Origin: Bacilli bacterium
GTDB lineage: Bacteria > Bacillota_I > Bacilli_A > RFN20 > CAG-288
Direction: 5' to 3'
Assembly: GCA_022774485.1 (NCBI GenBank)
Contig: JALFLX010000066.1
Span: 1 to 6,023 of the forward strand
DNA length: 6,023 bases
The notes below the pieces were generated by a model. It was given only the letters and a program-made list of their open reading frames with translations. It ran no database searches and was not told the origin of the DNA. The position numbers and the translations under genes were made by a program. Each line of letters opens with the position of its first letter. The first letter of the stretch is position 1. Below, piece by piece: positions 1 to 6,023 of this stretch.

Positions 1-1782
1 GATCAATTTTCAATAGATGATTTGTTTAAGTCAACTTTTATGATGATAGGAAAAGAATTTTGTAAAGATAATCTTATCAAAGCTTTGCTTGAACTTAATC
101 TATTTGATAATAAAGAAGAAATTGAAATCATCATTACAAAAGACTCCAAAGATCTCAATAAATTCCAAAAACTGAAAATTGAAATTGCCTGTGCGATGCT
201 GAAAAACCCTGCAATTCTAATATTAGATGAACCTTTCATCAATATTGAAGAAAAGGAAAAGCAAACGCTTCTTTCCTATTTAAAACGGAATATCAAAAAC
301 CGAATTATCATTGCCTCTTCAGAAGATAGCACTTCCTTTCAAGAGATTACAAATCAAGAAATCGCTCTTAAAGATCAAAGCGTTGTCATCACAAAAAAAT
401 ATTCACAAAACAATGAGAAAGATTCATCTACTTATGAATCAAACAGCAAAATCCAATATAAAAACACACTTCACACTGCCTTTCATCGATTGAGGAAAAA
501 TAGAGCTTTGATGGTTTTATCAATGATTTTTTGCTTGATAACAACCCTTATTCTCTCTTTTACTTTCAACATTTTCACTTGCGATACAAATTCTGTCAAT
601 TTAAAAACACAACTTAAAAATGGTTCAATAGACTGCTTCTTATATTTTGAGACAGGATACTGGGATCACGGCTCTGAATTTATGCAAACAAAAAGATATT
701 CTATATCAAAAGAACAGCAAAAAAGAATCGAAACATACACTGAAGGAAAATGTGCTCCATATTACAATCTAGGTTTAAATTTAGCGATGCTTCCAGCAAA
801 TCGAGTACATACCTCTTGGACATACAAATTCCTCAATATGAACTCTTTTGTTGAAGTAAACCCTTCAACCGGAACAAAGGATTTATCTCTCACTCGTTAT
901 GAATCCCTAAATCATGAAACTACTTGTAGACTTCCAGAAACATTAGAGGAAGTAGCTATCAGCGATTTAGCTGCTGAGACTTTCAAAGAATGTGGACTCG
1001 TAGAAGAACGATCAGATAAAGGAGATGAAATTTCAGTTTTCTATCCGGAAAAAGTTGATGATTTAATCGTTCGAAAATTATATAACGGCCTTGTGATTAC
1101 CGGAATATATACAACGATAGACCGCCCATTAGATTATTGGGGACAATATTTAACAAAAACAACTCCGATTGCTGAGGGAGAAGAAAAAGATCCTTTACTT
1201 AATTATTATCGAAACGGGCGTTCTCTTTCCCAATGTTTCTTTTTGAAAGAAGGATATCACGAATTATTGCATAACCCTTCTTATTTTTCAGGACCAAATG
1301 CATATTACGTTATTCTTCACGGAAAATATCGAGAAGATATGGCTTTTATCAACAGTTTTAATCAAGGATTGAAATATGTTTCGTTAAGAAATAAGTATTC
1401 CGCTTACACACGCGAGTATTCTCATGAAACAATGATAAAAACATGGGCGATAATATTTATCCCGCTTCTCATCAACTATTTCCTAACTGCGTTTTATTTT
1501 TCAATCAATCACAAGAAGTTCAGCAAAGAAACGATGGCGTTAAGAGAAATGGGCGCTTCCAAAAACTTCATCGGATTCATTTCTTTCTTACAATCTGGAA
1601 TAATGAATACTATTGTTTTCGTTATCACCTTTTTAATGATGTTCATTTTGGGTTCAGTACTCAATTCCATGTCTATCACCCCTTACTACACTCCAACAAT
1701 ACTCACCATTTTCATCATGGTGGTGATGCATTTGATTGTATCTTTATCAATATTTAATCGAACAAAGAAAAAGATTCGATGA
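1..1782 (+). CDS. MacB-type ABC transporter, fused ATPase-FtsX permease (5' partial)
   Basis: The frame is open from base 1, so the true start and Walker A are off the left edge; the TTG at 22 is not a convincing start. Numbering from the first visible codon, an ABC ATPase remnant spans about 1-135, with Walker B AILILDEP at 71-78 and a final strand resembling ELKDGKIV (ALKDQSVV). TM1 follows at about 169-190, then an extracellular domain of about 280 residues, then TM2 (~480-501), TM3 (~523-552) and TM4 (~562-583). ALREMGASKNFIG at 513-525 is the typical FtsX-family loop between TM2 and TM3, and VAISDLAAE at 318-326 resembles the MacB core domain. The fused ATPase-TM1-ectodomain-TM2-4 layout is that of MacB-like mechanotransmission transporters, which act on extracytoplasmic peptides, lipids or lipoproteins; the substrate here is unknown. 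The ATPase is atypical: LNKFQ stands where LSGGQ is expected, and Ser where the switch His should be. Family call firm, function open. Confidence 0.88.
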   Translation, partial: DQFSIDDLFKSTFMMIGKEFCKDNLIKALLELNLFDNKEEIEIIITKDSKDLNKFQKLKIEIACAMLKNPAILILDEPFINIEEKEKQTLLSYLKRNIKNRIIIASSEDSTSFQEITNQEIALKDQSVVITKKYSQNNEKDSSTYESNSKIQYKNTLHTAFHRLRKNRALMVLSMIFCLITTLILSFTFNIFTCDTNSVNLKTQLKNGSIDCFLYFETGYWDHGSEFMQTKRYSISKEQQKRIETYTEGKCAPYYNLGLNLAMLPANRVHTSWTYKFLNMNSFVEVNPSTGTKDLSLTRYESLNHETTCRLPETLEEVAISDLAAETFKECGLVEERSDKGDEISVFYPEKVDDLIVRKLYNGLVITGIYTTIDRPLDYWGQYLTKTTPIAEGEEKDPLLNYYRNGRSLSQCFFLKEGYHELLHNPSYFSGPNAYYVILHGKYREDMAFINSFNQGLKYVSLRNKYSAYTREYSHETMIKTWAIIFIPLLINYFLTAFYFSINHKKFSKETMALREMGASKNFIGFISFLQSGIMNTIVFVITFLMMFILGSVLNSMSITPYYTPTILTIFIMVVMHLIVSLSIFNRTKKKIR

Positions 1783-2012
1783 ACTCATTTAAAAAAATAC
1801 CTATAAACAAAAACACAGCAATAAAGAATGATGTGTATCAAGGGCCAAAGTATCATTTTGAAACGTTTCTTGATGCTGAAAAAATCGATGAATCACATCA
1901 GAATATTTCTTTGAGTAAGAGACAAAAGTATCAACTCATGATAAGATATTTTCATCGCATTTTTGTTTTATCGATAAATTCGATTATGTTTTTGCTATTC
2001 ACTGTGAGGTAA
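1779..2012 (+). CDS. hypothetical small protein, possible C-terminal membrane anchor
   Basis: I do not recognise this 77-residue product. The ATG overlaps the stop of the preceding ABC gene as ATGA, which suggests translational coupling; there is no good Shine-Dalgarno just upstream, only a purine-rich stretch. Residues 1-60 are polar and lysine-rich. Residues 61-76 (IFVLSINSIMFLLFTV) are hydrophobic, just long enough for a short membrane anchor, leaving one Arg at the C terminus. Its last codons contain the ribosome binding site of the DUF368 gene, which starts 5 nt after its stop. It could be a small partner of the ABC transporter, a remnant of a longer gene, or a chance ORF whose only role is to carry translation through to the next gene. 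The tight packing on both sides favours real translation, but the sequence shows no conserved motif. Confidence 0.5.
   Translation: MNSFKKIPINKNTAIKNDVYQGPKYHFETFLDAEKIDESHQNISLSKRQKYQLMIRYFHRIFVLSINSIMFLLFTVR
2004..2010 (+). promoter_or_regulatory. ribosome binding site of the DUF368 gene
   Basis: GTGAGGT contains a GAGG core that ends 7 nt before the ATG at 2017. It lies within the last codons and stop of the upstream small ORF, so the two genes are probably translationally coupled. It supports the 2017 start. Confidence 0.7.
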
Positions 2013-2016
2013 CGAT

Positions 2017-3024
2017 ATGGAACAAAACACTGACGAAAGAAAAATTGAAGAAATTCTCGCTCCTAACGGAACGAAAGGATTCTTAAACCGCTTTATTTTC
2101 GGTATTATTTACGGACTTGCTGTCATTATCCCTGGCATCTCAGGAGCGGCGATTTCTATCATCTTCAAGCTTTACGATAATCTTCTTTACTCTGTCTCAA
2201 ACCTCTTCAAGAAATTCAAGATCTGTTTCATTTATCTCTTGCCAATTCTCTTAGGATTCTGCATCGGATTCATTGTCGGGTTCTTCGCAATTCAAAAGCT
2301 TCTTGAAGTGCTTCCGTTCTCTTTGATTCTTCTCTTCGCTGGATTGATGATCGGATCTTTCCCGATCGTTTTAAAAGAGATCAAAGGAAACAAGAGAAAC
2401 ATCAAGAACACTTCTCTCTTCTTAGCTGGTCTTCTCATTCCTTCTTTGATTCTCATCTTCACTGTCATCTTAAACTTCTCTACGCTTCAGAATGATGCTC
2501 AAGGTATCATCGATAATGTCGATGATGCGACAAGATACTTCGGAGACTTTCCTTTCTGGATGTTCCTCGCCGCAATTCCGATCGGTATGGTGATGGGTGT
2601 CACCCAAGTTGTCCCTGGACTTTCCGCCTCTGCTTTCTTAATGATGATTGGATGGTTTAGTCCGATTATGGATTCTATCCACTTTGACTACATCAAAAAC
2701 AACCCGAAAATCATTCTTCTCCTTCTTATTCTTGTCATCGGATTTGTCGCCGGTTTCTTCTTGACTTCAAAGCTGATTGACTTCGCGATCAACAAGAACA
2801 GAATAACGACCTATCAAGTCATTGTCGGTCTCTCCTTAGGTTCGATTCTCACGATGTTCTTAAATCCGGATATCTTCACCATTTATCTCTCTTGGTATTA
2901 CAACGGAATTGTCGGAACAAGAGGAATTGTAGATATCGCCTTAGCTGTTCCGCTGCTGATCGGTGGTGTCATCTTAGCTTATGTGCTAGTAAGATTTGAG
3001 ATGAAGAAGACTGCTGAAAACTAA
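2017..3024 (+). CDS. popT: DUF368 family polyprenyl-phosphate transporter (PopT-like)
   Basis: The product is a complete 335-residue polytopic membrane protein of the DUF368 family. It has the family's two symmetry-related motifs: GLAVIIPGISGAAIS at 33-47 and GVTQVVPGLSASAF at 194-207. Each is followed about 70 residues later by a Gly-rich helix, AGLMIGSFP at 108-116 and VGLSLGSIL at 270-278, which fits an internally duplicated, inverted-repeat fold. DUF368 proteins such as Staphylococcus aureus PopT and its Vibrio homologue are known to recycle undecaprenyl phosphate across the cytoplasmic membrane for wall and teichoic acid synthesis; the same role is inferred here. The acidic N-terminal stretch (1-20) is cytoplasmic in character and there is no signal peptide. 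Length is typical. It closes the block after the ABC gene and small ORF and is followed 15 nt later by a terminator. Its base composition is visibly more GC-rich than the ABC gene. Family call very secure; the exact lipid substrate rests on homology. Confidence 0.9.
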   Translation: MEQNTDERKIEEILAPNGTKGFLNRFIFGIIYGLAVIIPGISGAAISIIFKLYDNLLYSVSNLFKKFKICFIYLLPILLGFCIGFIVGFFAIQKLLEVLPFSLILLFAGLMIGSFPIVLKEIKGNKRNIKNTSLFLAGLLIPSLILIFTVILNFSTLQNDAQGIIDNVDDATRYFGDFPFWMFLAAIPIGMVMGVTQVVPGLSASAFLMMIGWFSPIMDSIHFDYIKNNPKIILLLLILVIGFVAGFFLTSKLIDFAINKNRITTYQVIVGLSLGSILTMFLNPDIFTIYLSWYYNGIVGTRGIVDIALAVPLLIGGVILAYVLVRFEMKKTAEN

Positions 3025-3039
3025 ATCTTATTGTTAATC

Positions 3040-3075
3040 AAAGCGTTGTTGAAAAAGACAACGCTTTTTATTTTA
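3040..3075 (+). terminator. rho-independent terminator after the DUF368 gene
   Basis: A perfect 10-bp stem pairs AAAGCGTTGT (3040-3049) with ACAACGCTTT (3058-3067) across an 8-nt A-rich loop. A T-rich run broken by one A follows (3065-3075). It begins 15 nt past the popT stop, ending the first transcription block and insulating it from the sugar genes. Confidence 0.92.
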
Positions 3076-3090
3076 TTGAAATTGGTAGAA

Positions 3091-3130
3091 TTTTTTCTCT
3101 TTCTTTTCTTGTTTCACTTCTTTTCGTTTT
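3091..3130. other. pyrimidine-rich tract in the intergenic region
   Basis: Only three purines (3111, 3116, 3126) occur in these 40 bases. The tract lies between the terminator and the predicted promoter, about 25-60 bases upstream of the -35 box. No ORF, hairpin or tRNA is visible in it. It may act as an upstream promoter element or a bendable spacer, or may simply be low-complexity intergenic DNA. The run is seen; any role is a guess. Confidence 0.4.
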
Positions 3131-3141
3131 ATCTCATCAGA

Positions 3142-3175
3142 AGAAGATATCCTTGCAAAAAACAAAGATACTTCT
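3142..3175. repeat. imperfect inverted repeat around the -35 box (possible operator)
   Basis: AGAAGATATC at 3142-3151 is mirrored by GATACTTCT at 3167-3175, whose reverse complement AGAAGTATC differs by a single missing base. The arms flank the -35 hexamer, and the right arm touches the -10 hexamer. This is where a repressor of a sugar operon could bind, but the symmetry is imperfect and the DNA is AT-rich, so chance is possible. No regulator gene is in the window. Confidence 0.35.
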
Positions 3176-3180
3176 ACAAT
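3153..3180 (+). promoter_or_regulatory. candidate sigma-A promoter for the symporter/alpha-galactosidase operon
   Basis: A TACAAT hexamer at 3175-3180 (5/6 to TATAAT) is preceded, after a 16-nt spacer, by TTGCAA at 3153-3158 (4/6 to TTGACA). Transcription would start near 3187, giving a short leader of about 25 nt before the ATG at 3212. It is the best placed promoter in the gap after the terminator. The start site is inferred from spacing alone. Confidence 0.55.
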
Positions 3181-3196
3181 AAAAGGTGAGAAAAGT

Positions 3197-3204
3197 AAAA
3201 GGAG
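3197..3204 (+). promoter_or_regulatory. ribosome binding site of the GPH symporter gene
   Basis: AAAAGGAG is followed by 7 nt and then the ATG at 3212. This is a strong Shine-Dalgarno with good spacing and it fixes the start, even though that gives the protein an N-terminal extension relative to MelB. Confidence 0.85.
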
Positions 3205-3211
3205 TTTCTTT

Positions 3212-4915
3212 ATGAAAAATCACGGTATTACATCACGTGTCTCACAGACATTTTCTGGTGATAAAGTTCCAAAACTCACCAAAGCGATTTACCCTTGGTC
3301 AGGTATTTTTAGAGATGCCTGCTACGCGCTTGTTGGAACGTTCTTACTTCAATATGCGATGACAGCAGGTGTGCTGTCCTCTGATGTTGAAGTATACAAA
3401 TCTCAGATGCAGATTATCACGATTTTCATGATGCTCGCTCTTGTTTGGGATGGTATCAACGATCCGATTATGGGATTTATTGTCGAAAGAGTTCACTTCA
3501 AAACAGGAAAATATAAACCTTGGATTCTGTTAGGTGCGATCGGTAACTCTATCATGGTTACATTGATGTTCTTAGTTGGACCTCTCGGTGTCAGAGGTTG
3601 GGGTTATGTCGCTTGCATGTTGATTTTCTACTTCTTGTGGGATCTTCTTTTCACGATGAATGATATCGGCTATTGGTCGATGCTTCCTTCTCTTACAAAC
3701 GATCCGAAAGAGAGATCGAGGTTGACGACAAATGTCACAGTGGCAACTACTATCGGCGCTTTCATGATGAACCTTTTAATGTTCTTGCTTCCTACCATGT
3801 TAGGAGCTCAGACCGCTTACGCGTATGCAGGAGTGATTGTCTCTATTTTATTCTTGGTCAGTCAAGCGTTGATTTTCTTCCTCTGCAAGGAGAAAGAAAG
3901 AGATCCTGTTCAAGAAGAAGCTTCTGAGAAGACTCACTTCTTAGACCTCTTCAAAATGGTAAAAGAGAACAAACAGCTTCTCGTTGTCGCAATCGCGATG
4001 CTTTTGTATTACTTTGCTGCTGGTATGCTCACCGGTATCGGATTGAATTACTACTACTTGCTTTACGGATACGGAACTTTCAAAGGCGGTATCATGGCTA
4101 CTGTCTTATCAATTGTCTTTGTCTTAGGAACTCTGTTAGCCCAGTTCTTCTATCCTCTCTTATCCAAGAAATTCAAGAAGATGCAGCTGATCACTGTCAC
4201 TTCAATTGTGATCATCATCGCTTATCTCTTGTTCTATCTATTAGGGTTTCCGGTCTTCTCTGATATGCCAATTGCTCACAATGATCCTGCTTTGACTGCA
4301 TCAGGTTCGATGATTGATGGCATCTTGTTCGCTTTCGGCGGAACACATTGGATTATCTTCTTGCTGGCGTTCTTGTTCTTTGCGGCGACTGGTATCTTCT
4401 ATCTCGCGCTCTTAGTCATGTTCCAAGATGCGATTGATTATCAGGAGTGGAAGTTTGGAGAGAGAAAAGAAGCGATCGCATTCGCTTGGAGACCGTTAGA
4501 TGCAAAGATCGGCTCCGCGCTTCAAACTGGTATGAGAAATATCACATTCTTAGCAAGTGGCACTTATCTTATCATCAACAACATCTCCACAGCAGAATCT
4601 CACAATGTCATCGAGAATGGAACAAGTGTTTACAAAGGCACCTACGAGAGCTTTGAAGCGGAGATTGAAGCTGCTTATCAATGGAGTGATAAACAGCAAC
4701 AGTTAGCTATTTTCGGCGCGGTTGTCATCGGAATCATCATTGTCGCTTTCTTAGCCTGTTTCTTACTGTTGAAATTCGGTTATCACATCGATGAAGATTT
4801 AGAGAATCAAATCGTGAAAGAGTTGAAAGAAAGACACGAAAAGGATGAAAATAAAATAGAGATTGATGCAAAAATTCCAGAAGTGAAAATGCCAAACGAT
4901 CTCATCAGCAAATAA
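3212..4915 (+). CDS. GPH-family sugar:cation symporter (MelB-like), probable alpha-galactoside importer
   Basis: The 567-residue product has about 12 membrane helices. WDGINDPIMG at 79-88 and GKYKPW at 99-104 match the MelB TM2 and loop 2-3 motif; D80 and D84 fall on the cation-site pair MelB D55/D59. D35 (FRDACYAL) and D151 (NDIGYWSMLPSL) fall on the sugar-site residues MelB D19 and D124. DYQEWKFGERKEA at 409-421 is the family motif between TM10 and TM11. All residues expected for cation-coupled sugar uptake are therefore present. The protein is about 100 residues longer than MelB: there are roughly 20 extra N-terminal residues, long TM9-10 (~345-378) and TM11-12 (~458-497) loops predicted outside the cell, and a charged, Lys/Glu-rich C-terminal tail (~524-567). 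No PTS IIA domain like that of LacS is present. The GH36 gene 13 nt downstream points to melibiose or raffinose-type sugars; substrate is inferred from context. Alternatives within the family include other glycosides. Confidence 0.92.
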   Translation: MKNHGITSRVSQTFSGDKVPKLTKAIYPWSGIFRDACYALVGTFLLQYAMTAGVLSSDVEVYKSQMQIITIFMMLALVWDGINDPIMGFIVERVHFKTGKYKPWILLGAIGNSIMVTLMFLVGPLGVRGWGYVACMLIFYFLWDLLFTMNDIGYWSMLPSLTNDPKERSRLTTNVTVATTIGAFMMNLLMFLLPTMLGAQTAYAYAGVIVSILFLVSQALIFFLCKEKERDPVQEEASEKTHFLDLFKMVKENKQLLVVAIAMLLYYFAAGMLTGIGLNYYYLLYGYGTFKGGIMATVLSIVFVLGTLLAQFFYPLLSKKFKKMQLITVTSIVIIIAYLLFYLLGFPVFSDMPIAHNDPALTASGSMIDGILFAFGGTHWIIFLLAFLFFAATGIFYLALLVMFQDAIDYQEWKFGERKEAIAFAWRPLDAKIGSALQTGMRNITFLASGTYLIINNISTAESHNVIENGTSVYKGTYESFEAEIEAAYQWSDKQQQLAIFGAVVIGIIIVAFLACFLLLKFGYHIDEDLENQIVKELKERHEKDENKIEIDAKIPEVKMPNDLISK

Positions 4916-4922
4916 GAGGAGG
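4916..4922 (+). promoter_or_regulatory. strong ribosome binding site of the alpha-galactosidase gene
   Basis: GAGGAGG starts directly after the symporter stop and sits 6 nt before the ATG at 4929. No terminator or promoter is visible in the 13-nt gap, so the two genes are almost certainly co-transcribed. Confidence 0.88.
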
Positions 4923-4928
4923 AAACCT

Positions 4929-6023
4929 ATGATTCTTCAAAAAGACAATCACTTTCTGTTGAGCAGCAAAGACACAAGCTTGTTAATTCATGTCAACGAG
5001 GTAAAAAAAGTCAGTTTAGAATACCTCGGAAAAAGAATCGATTCTTTGGATTATATCGATGGTGTTATCCGCTCTTATCCGTATCTTCAAGGATCTGAAA
5101 TTCTCTATGATAAAGAAAAAACAGGATATTCGTTAAACCAAGCAAAACTTCTCTTCTCGACTTTAGGAAAAGGTGATTTCTTCTCTCCTTCTTGTCTCTT
5201 AAAAAGCGATTCTCTTTCTGTTTTTGACTTCTGTTTTGATCACGCTGAGATCAAAACTCCAGAAACTCTTGCTTCTCTCCCGTGTCCAGATGGTGGAGAA
5301 GAAGAGCTTATCATCACCTTGAAGGAAAAAGAAAAGAATATCTTTGTCGACCTCTGTTTCACCACCTATCAAGATGAGAATGTAATCTCTTGCTTTCAGA
5401 GAGTGAGAAACGAAGAGAAAGAAGCTTTGATTGTCAATAAACTCGCCTCCCTTCAAATTCCTCTCATCAATGAAGGATATGAGCTTTATTCCACTTATGG
5501 ATGCTGGTCTGGTGAACTCTCTGTTCAACACGAGAAAGTCACCAGAGGAAAGAAAGTGATGGAATCTCTTTGTGGATGGTCCTCTGCAAGACATAATCCT
5601 TTCTTCTTTTTAAAGAGTGAAAATGCCACATTCGATGAGGGACATGTCATCGGATTCAACTTGATGTACTCTGGGAATTTTGAAAATAGTGTCGAGATGG
5701 ATGCCTTTGAAAACATCCGAGTTCAAGTTTCTCTTTCTCCGTTCTCTTTTGAAAAGAGATTAGAAGAACACGAGTGTTTTATCACCCCTGTCGCTCTCTT
5801 TAGCAACAGTCAAAAAGGTGTGAACAAAATGTCACAAGACTTCCACTCTTTCATCAACAGACACATCATCCCTAAAGAGTTCAGAGGAAAAGATAGACCG
5901 ATCGCTTACAATAACTGGGAGGCTACAAATTTTGATTTCAACCAGGGAAAAATCAACTCTTTAATCAAAAAAGCAAGCGAACTCGGAATAGAACTATTCG
6001 TTTTGGATGATGGATGGTTTGGA
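4929..6023 (+). CDS. GH36 alpha-galactosidase, N-terminal half (3' partial)
   Basis: The frame is open from the ATG at 4929 to the window edge: 365 codons, about half of the usual 720-740-residue GH36 enzyme. It hydrolyses terminal alpha-1,6-galactose from melibiose and raffinose-type sugars. There is no signal peptide, so the enzyme is cytoplasmic and acts after uptake. Residues 1 to about 320 form the N-terminal beta-sandwich domain, with the family patterns YGCWSGEL at 190-197, ESLCGWSSARHNPFF at 212-226 and, soon after, an IGFNLMYSGN stretch. The TIM barrel begins with NWEATNFDF (W330) and LDDGWFG (D360, D361, W363), a substrate-binding motif of GH36. The catalytic nucleophile (in the KWD motif) and the acid/base Asp lie beyond the edge and cannot be checked. 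The neighbouring symporter supports the role. Homologues are named aga, melA, rafA or galA in different species, so I assign no symbol. Family call secure; exact substrate preference not visible. Confidence 0.93.
   Translation, partial: MILQKDNHFLLSSKDTSLLIHVNEVKKVSLEYLGKRIDSLDYIDGVIRSYPYLQGSEILYDKEKTGYSLNQAKLLFSTLGKGDFFSPSCLLKSDSLSVFDFCFDHAEIKTPETLASLPCPDGGEEELIITLKEKEKNIFVDLCFTTYQDENVISCFQRVRNEEKEALIVNKLASLQIPLINEGYELYSTYGCWSGELSVQHEKVTRGKKVMESLCGWSSARHNPFFFLKSENATFDEGHVIGFNLMYSGNFENSVEMDAFENIRVQVSLSPFSFEKRLEEHECFITPVALFSNSQKGVNKMSQDFHSFINRHIIPKEFRGKDRPIAYNNWEATNFDFNQGKINSLIKKASELGIELFVLDDGWFG

Noticed and set aside
22..24. TTG as the start codon of the ABC gene
   Set aside because: The frame is open back to base 1, there is no Shine-Dalgarno, and a start here would remove Walker A from an otherwise well-formed fused transporter. 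The gene is cut by the window edge.
3..242. Minus-strand ORF of 79 codons at the left edge
   Set aside because: It is antisense to the ABC ATPase frame that carries Walker B; low-complexity Ser/Ile-rich product typical of a shadow frame.
1443..1757. 104-codon + strand ORF inside the ABC gene
   Set aside because: It is out of frame with the FtsX-type helices that are clearly encoded here; the His/Phe-rich product looks like a frame shadow.
1955..2003. Internal promoter before the DUF368 gene
   Set aside because: There are TTG- and TAT-rich words, as expected in AT-rich DNA, but I see no pair of good hexamers with 16-18 nt spacing.
3076..3211. A catabolite-repression (cre) site or riboswitch upstream of the symporter
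   Set aside because: I found no TGWAANCGNTNWCA-like match and no extended leader fold; the predicted leader is only about 25 nt.
3673..4656. Two + strand ORFs (84 and 69 codons) inside the symporter gene
   Set aside because: Both are out of frame with a well-supported GPH symporter and give Arg/Cys/Ser-rich products without motifs.
5199..5716. Minus-strand ORFs of 131 and 63 codons
   Set aside because: Both lie antisense to the clearly recognisable GH36 reading frame; their products show no family pattern and no ribosome binding site.
1..6023. TGA read as tryptophan (mycoplasma-type code)
   Set aside because: Tryptophan is TGG throughout the recognised genes, and the ABC gene ends at a TGA exactly where the FtsX-type domain should stop.

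Overview
The window looks like a piece of a low-GC Gram-positive (Bacillota) chromosome, most likely a fermentative, gut-type Bacilli/Erysipelotrichia-like lineage. The evidence is AT-rich DNA, strong AGGAGG-type ribosome binding sites, a U-tailed hairpin terminator, and the pairing of a GPH sugar symporter with a GH36 alpha-galactosidase. One gene ends at TGA, and no TGA is read inside the recognised genes, so TGA is a stop here. An undecaprenyl-phosphate transporter implies a cell wall, which argues against a wall-less mollicute. The lineage is inferred; nothing in the window fixes it more precisely.

All genes lie on the + strand, in two transcription blocks separated by a clear terminator. 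Block 1 (1-3024) holds three genes. The first is the 3' part of a MacB-type ABC transporter gene with the ATPase and permease on one chain, cut by the left window edge. The second is a 77-codon ORF of unknown function that overlaps it by ATGA. The third is a complete DUF368 gene (popT-like, polyprenyl-phosphate transporter) whose ribosome binding site lies inside the end of the small ORF. The block ends in a 10-bp hairpin plus U-tract at 3040-3075.

The gap 3025-3211 carries that terminator, a strikingly pyrimidine-rich tract, a plausible sigma-A-type promoter with an imperfect inverted repeat around its -35 box, and a good ribosome binding site. Block 2 (3212-6023) encodes a complete GPH-family sugar:cation symporter. 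After 13 bases and a strong ribosome binding site comes the N-terminal half (365 codons) of a cytoplasmic GH36 alpha-galactosidase, cut by the right window edge. Together these two would import and hydrolyse alpha-galactosides such as melibiose or raffinose-family sugars.

Most of the window is ordinary. The points worth a second look are the ABC ATPase domain, in which the signature motif, D-loop and switch histidine are all non-canonical; the unknown small ORF wedged between the ABC gene and popT; the enlarged extracellular loops and charged tail of the symporter; and a change of base composition between the ABC gene and the later genes. I found no phage, IS element, CRISPR, tRNA or rRNA signal, and no clearly new system.
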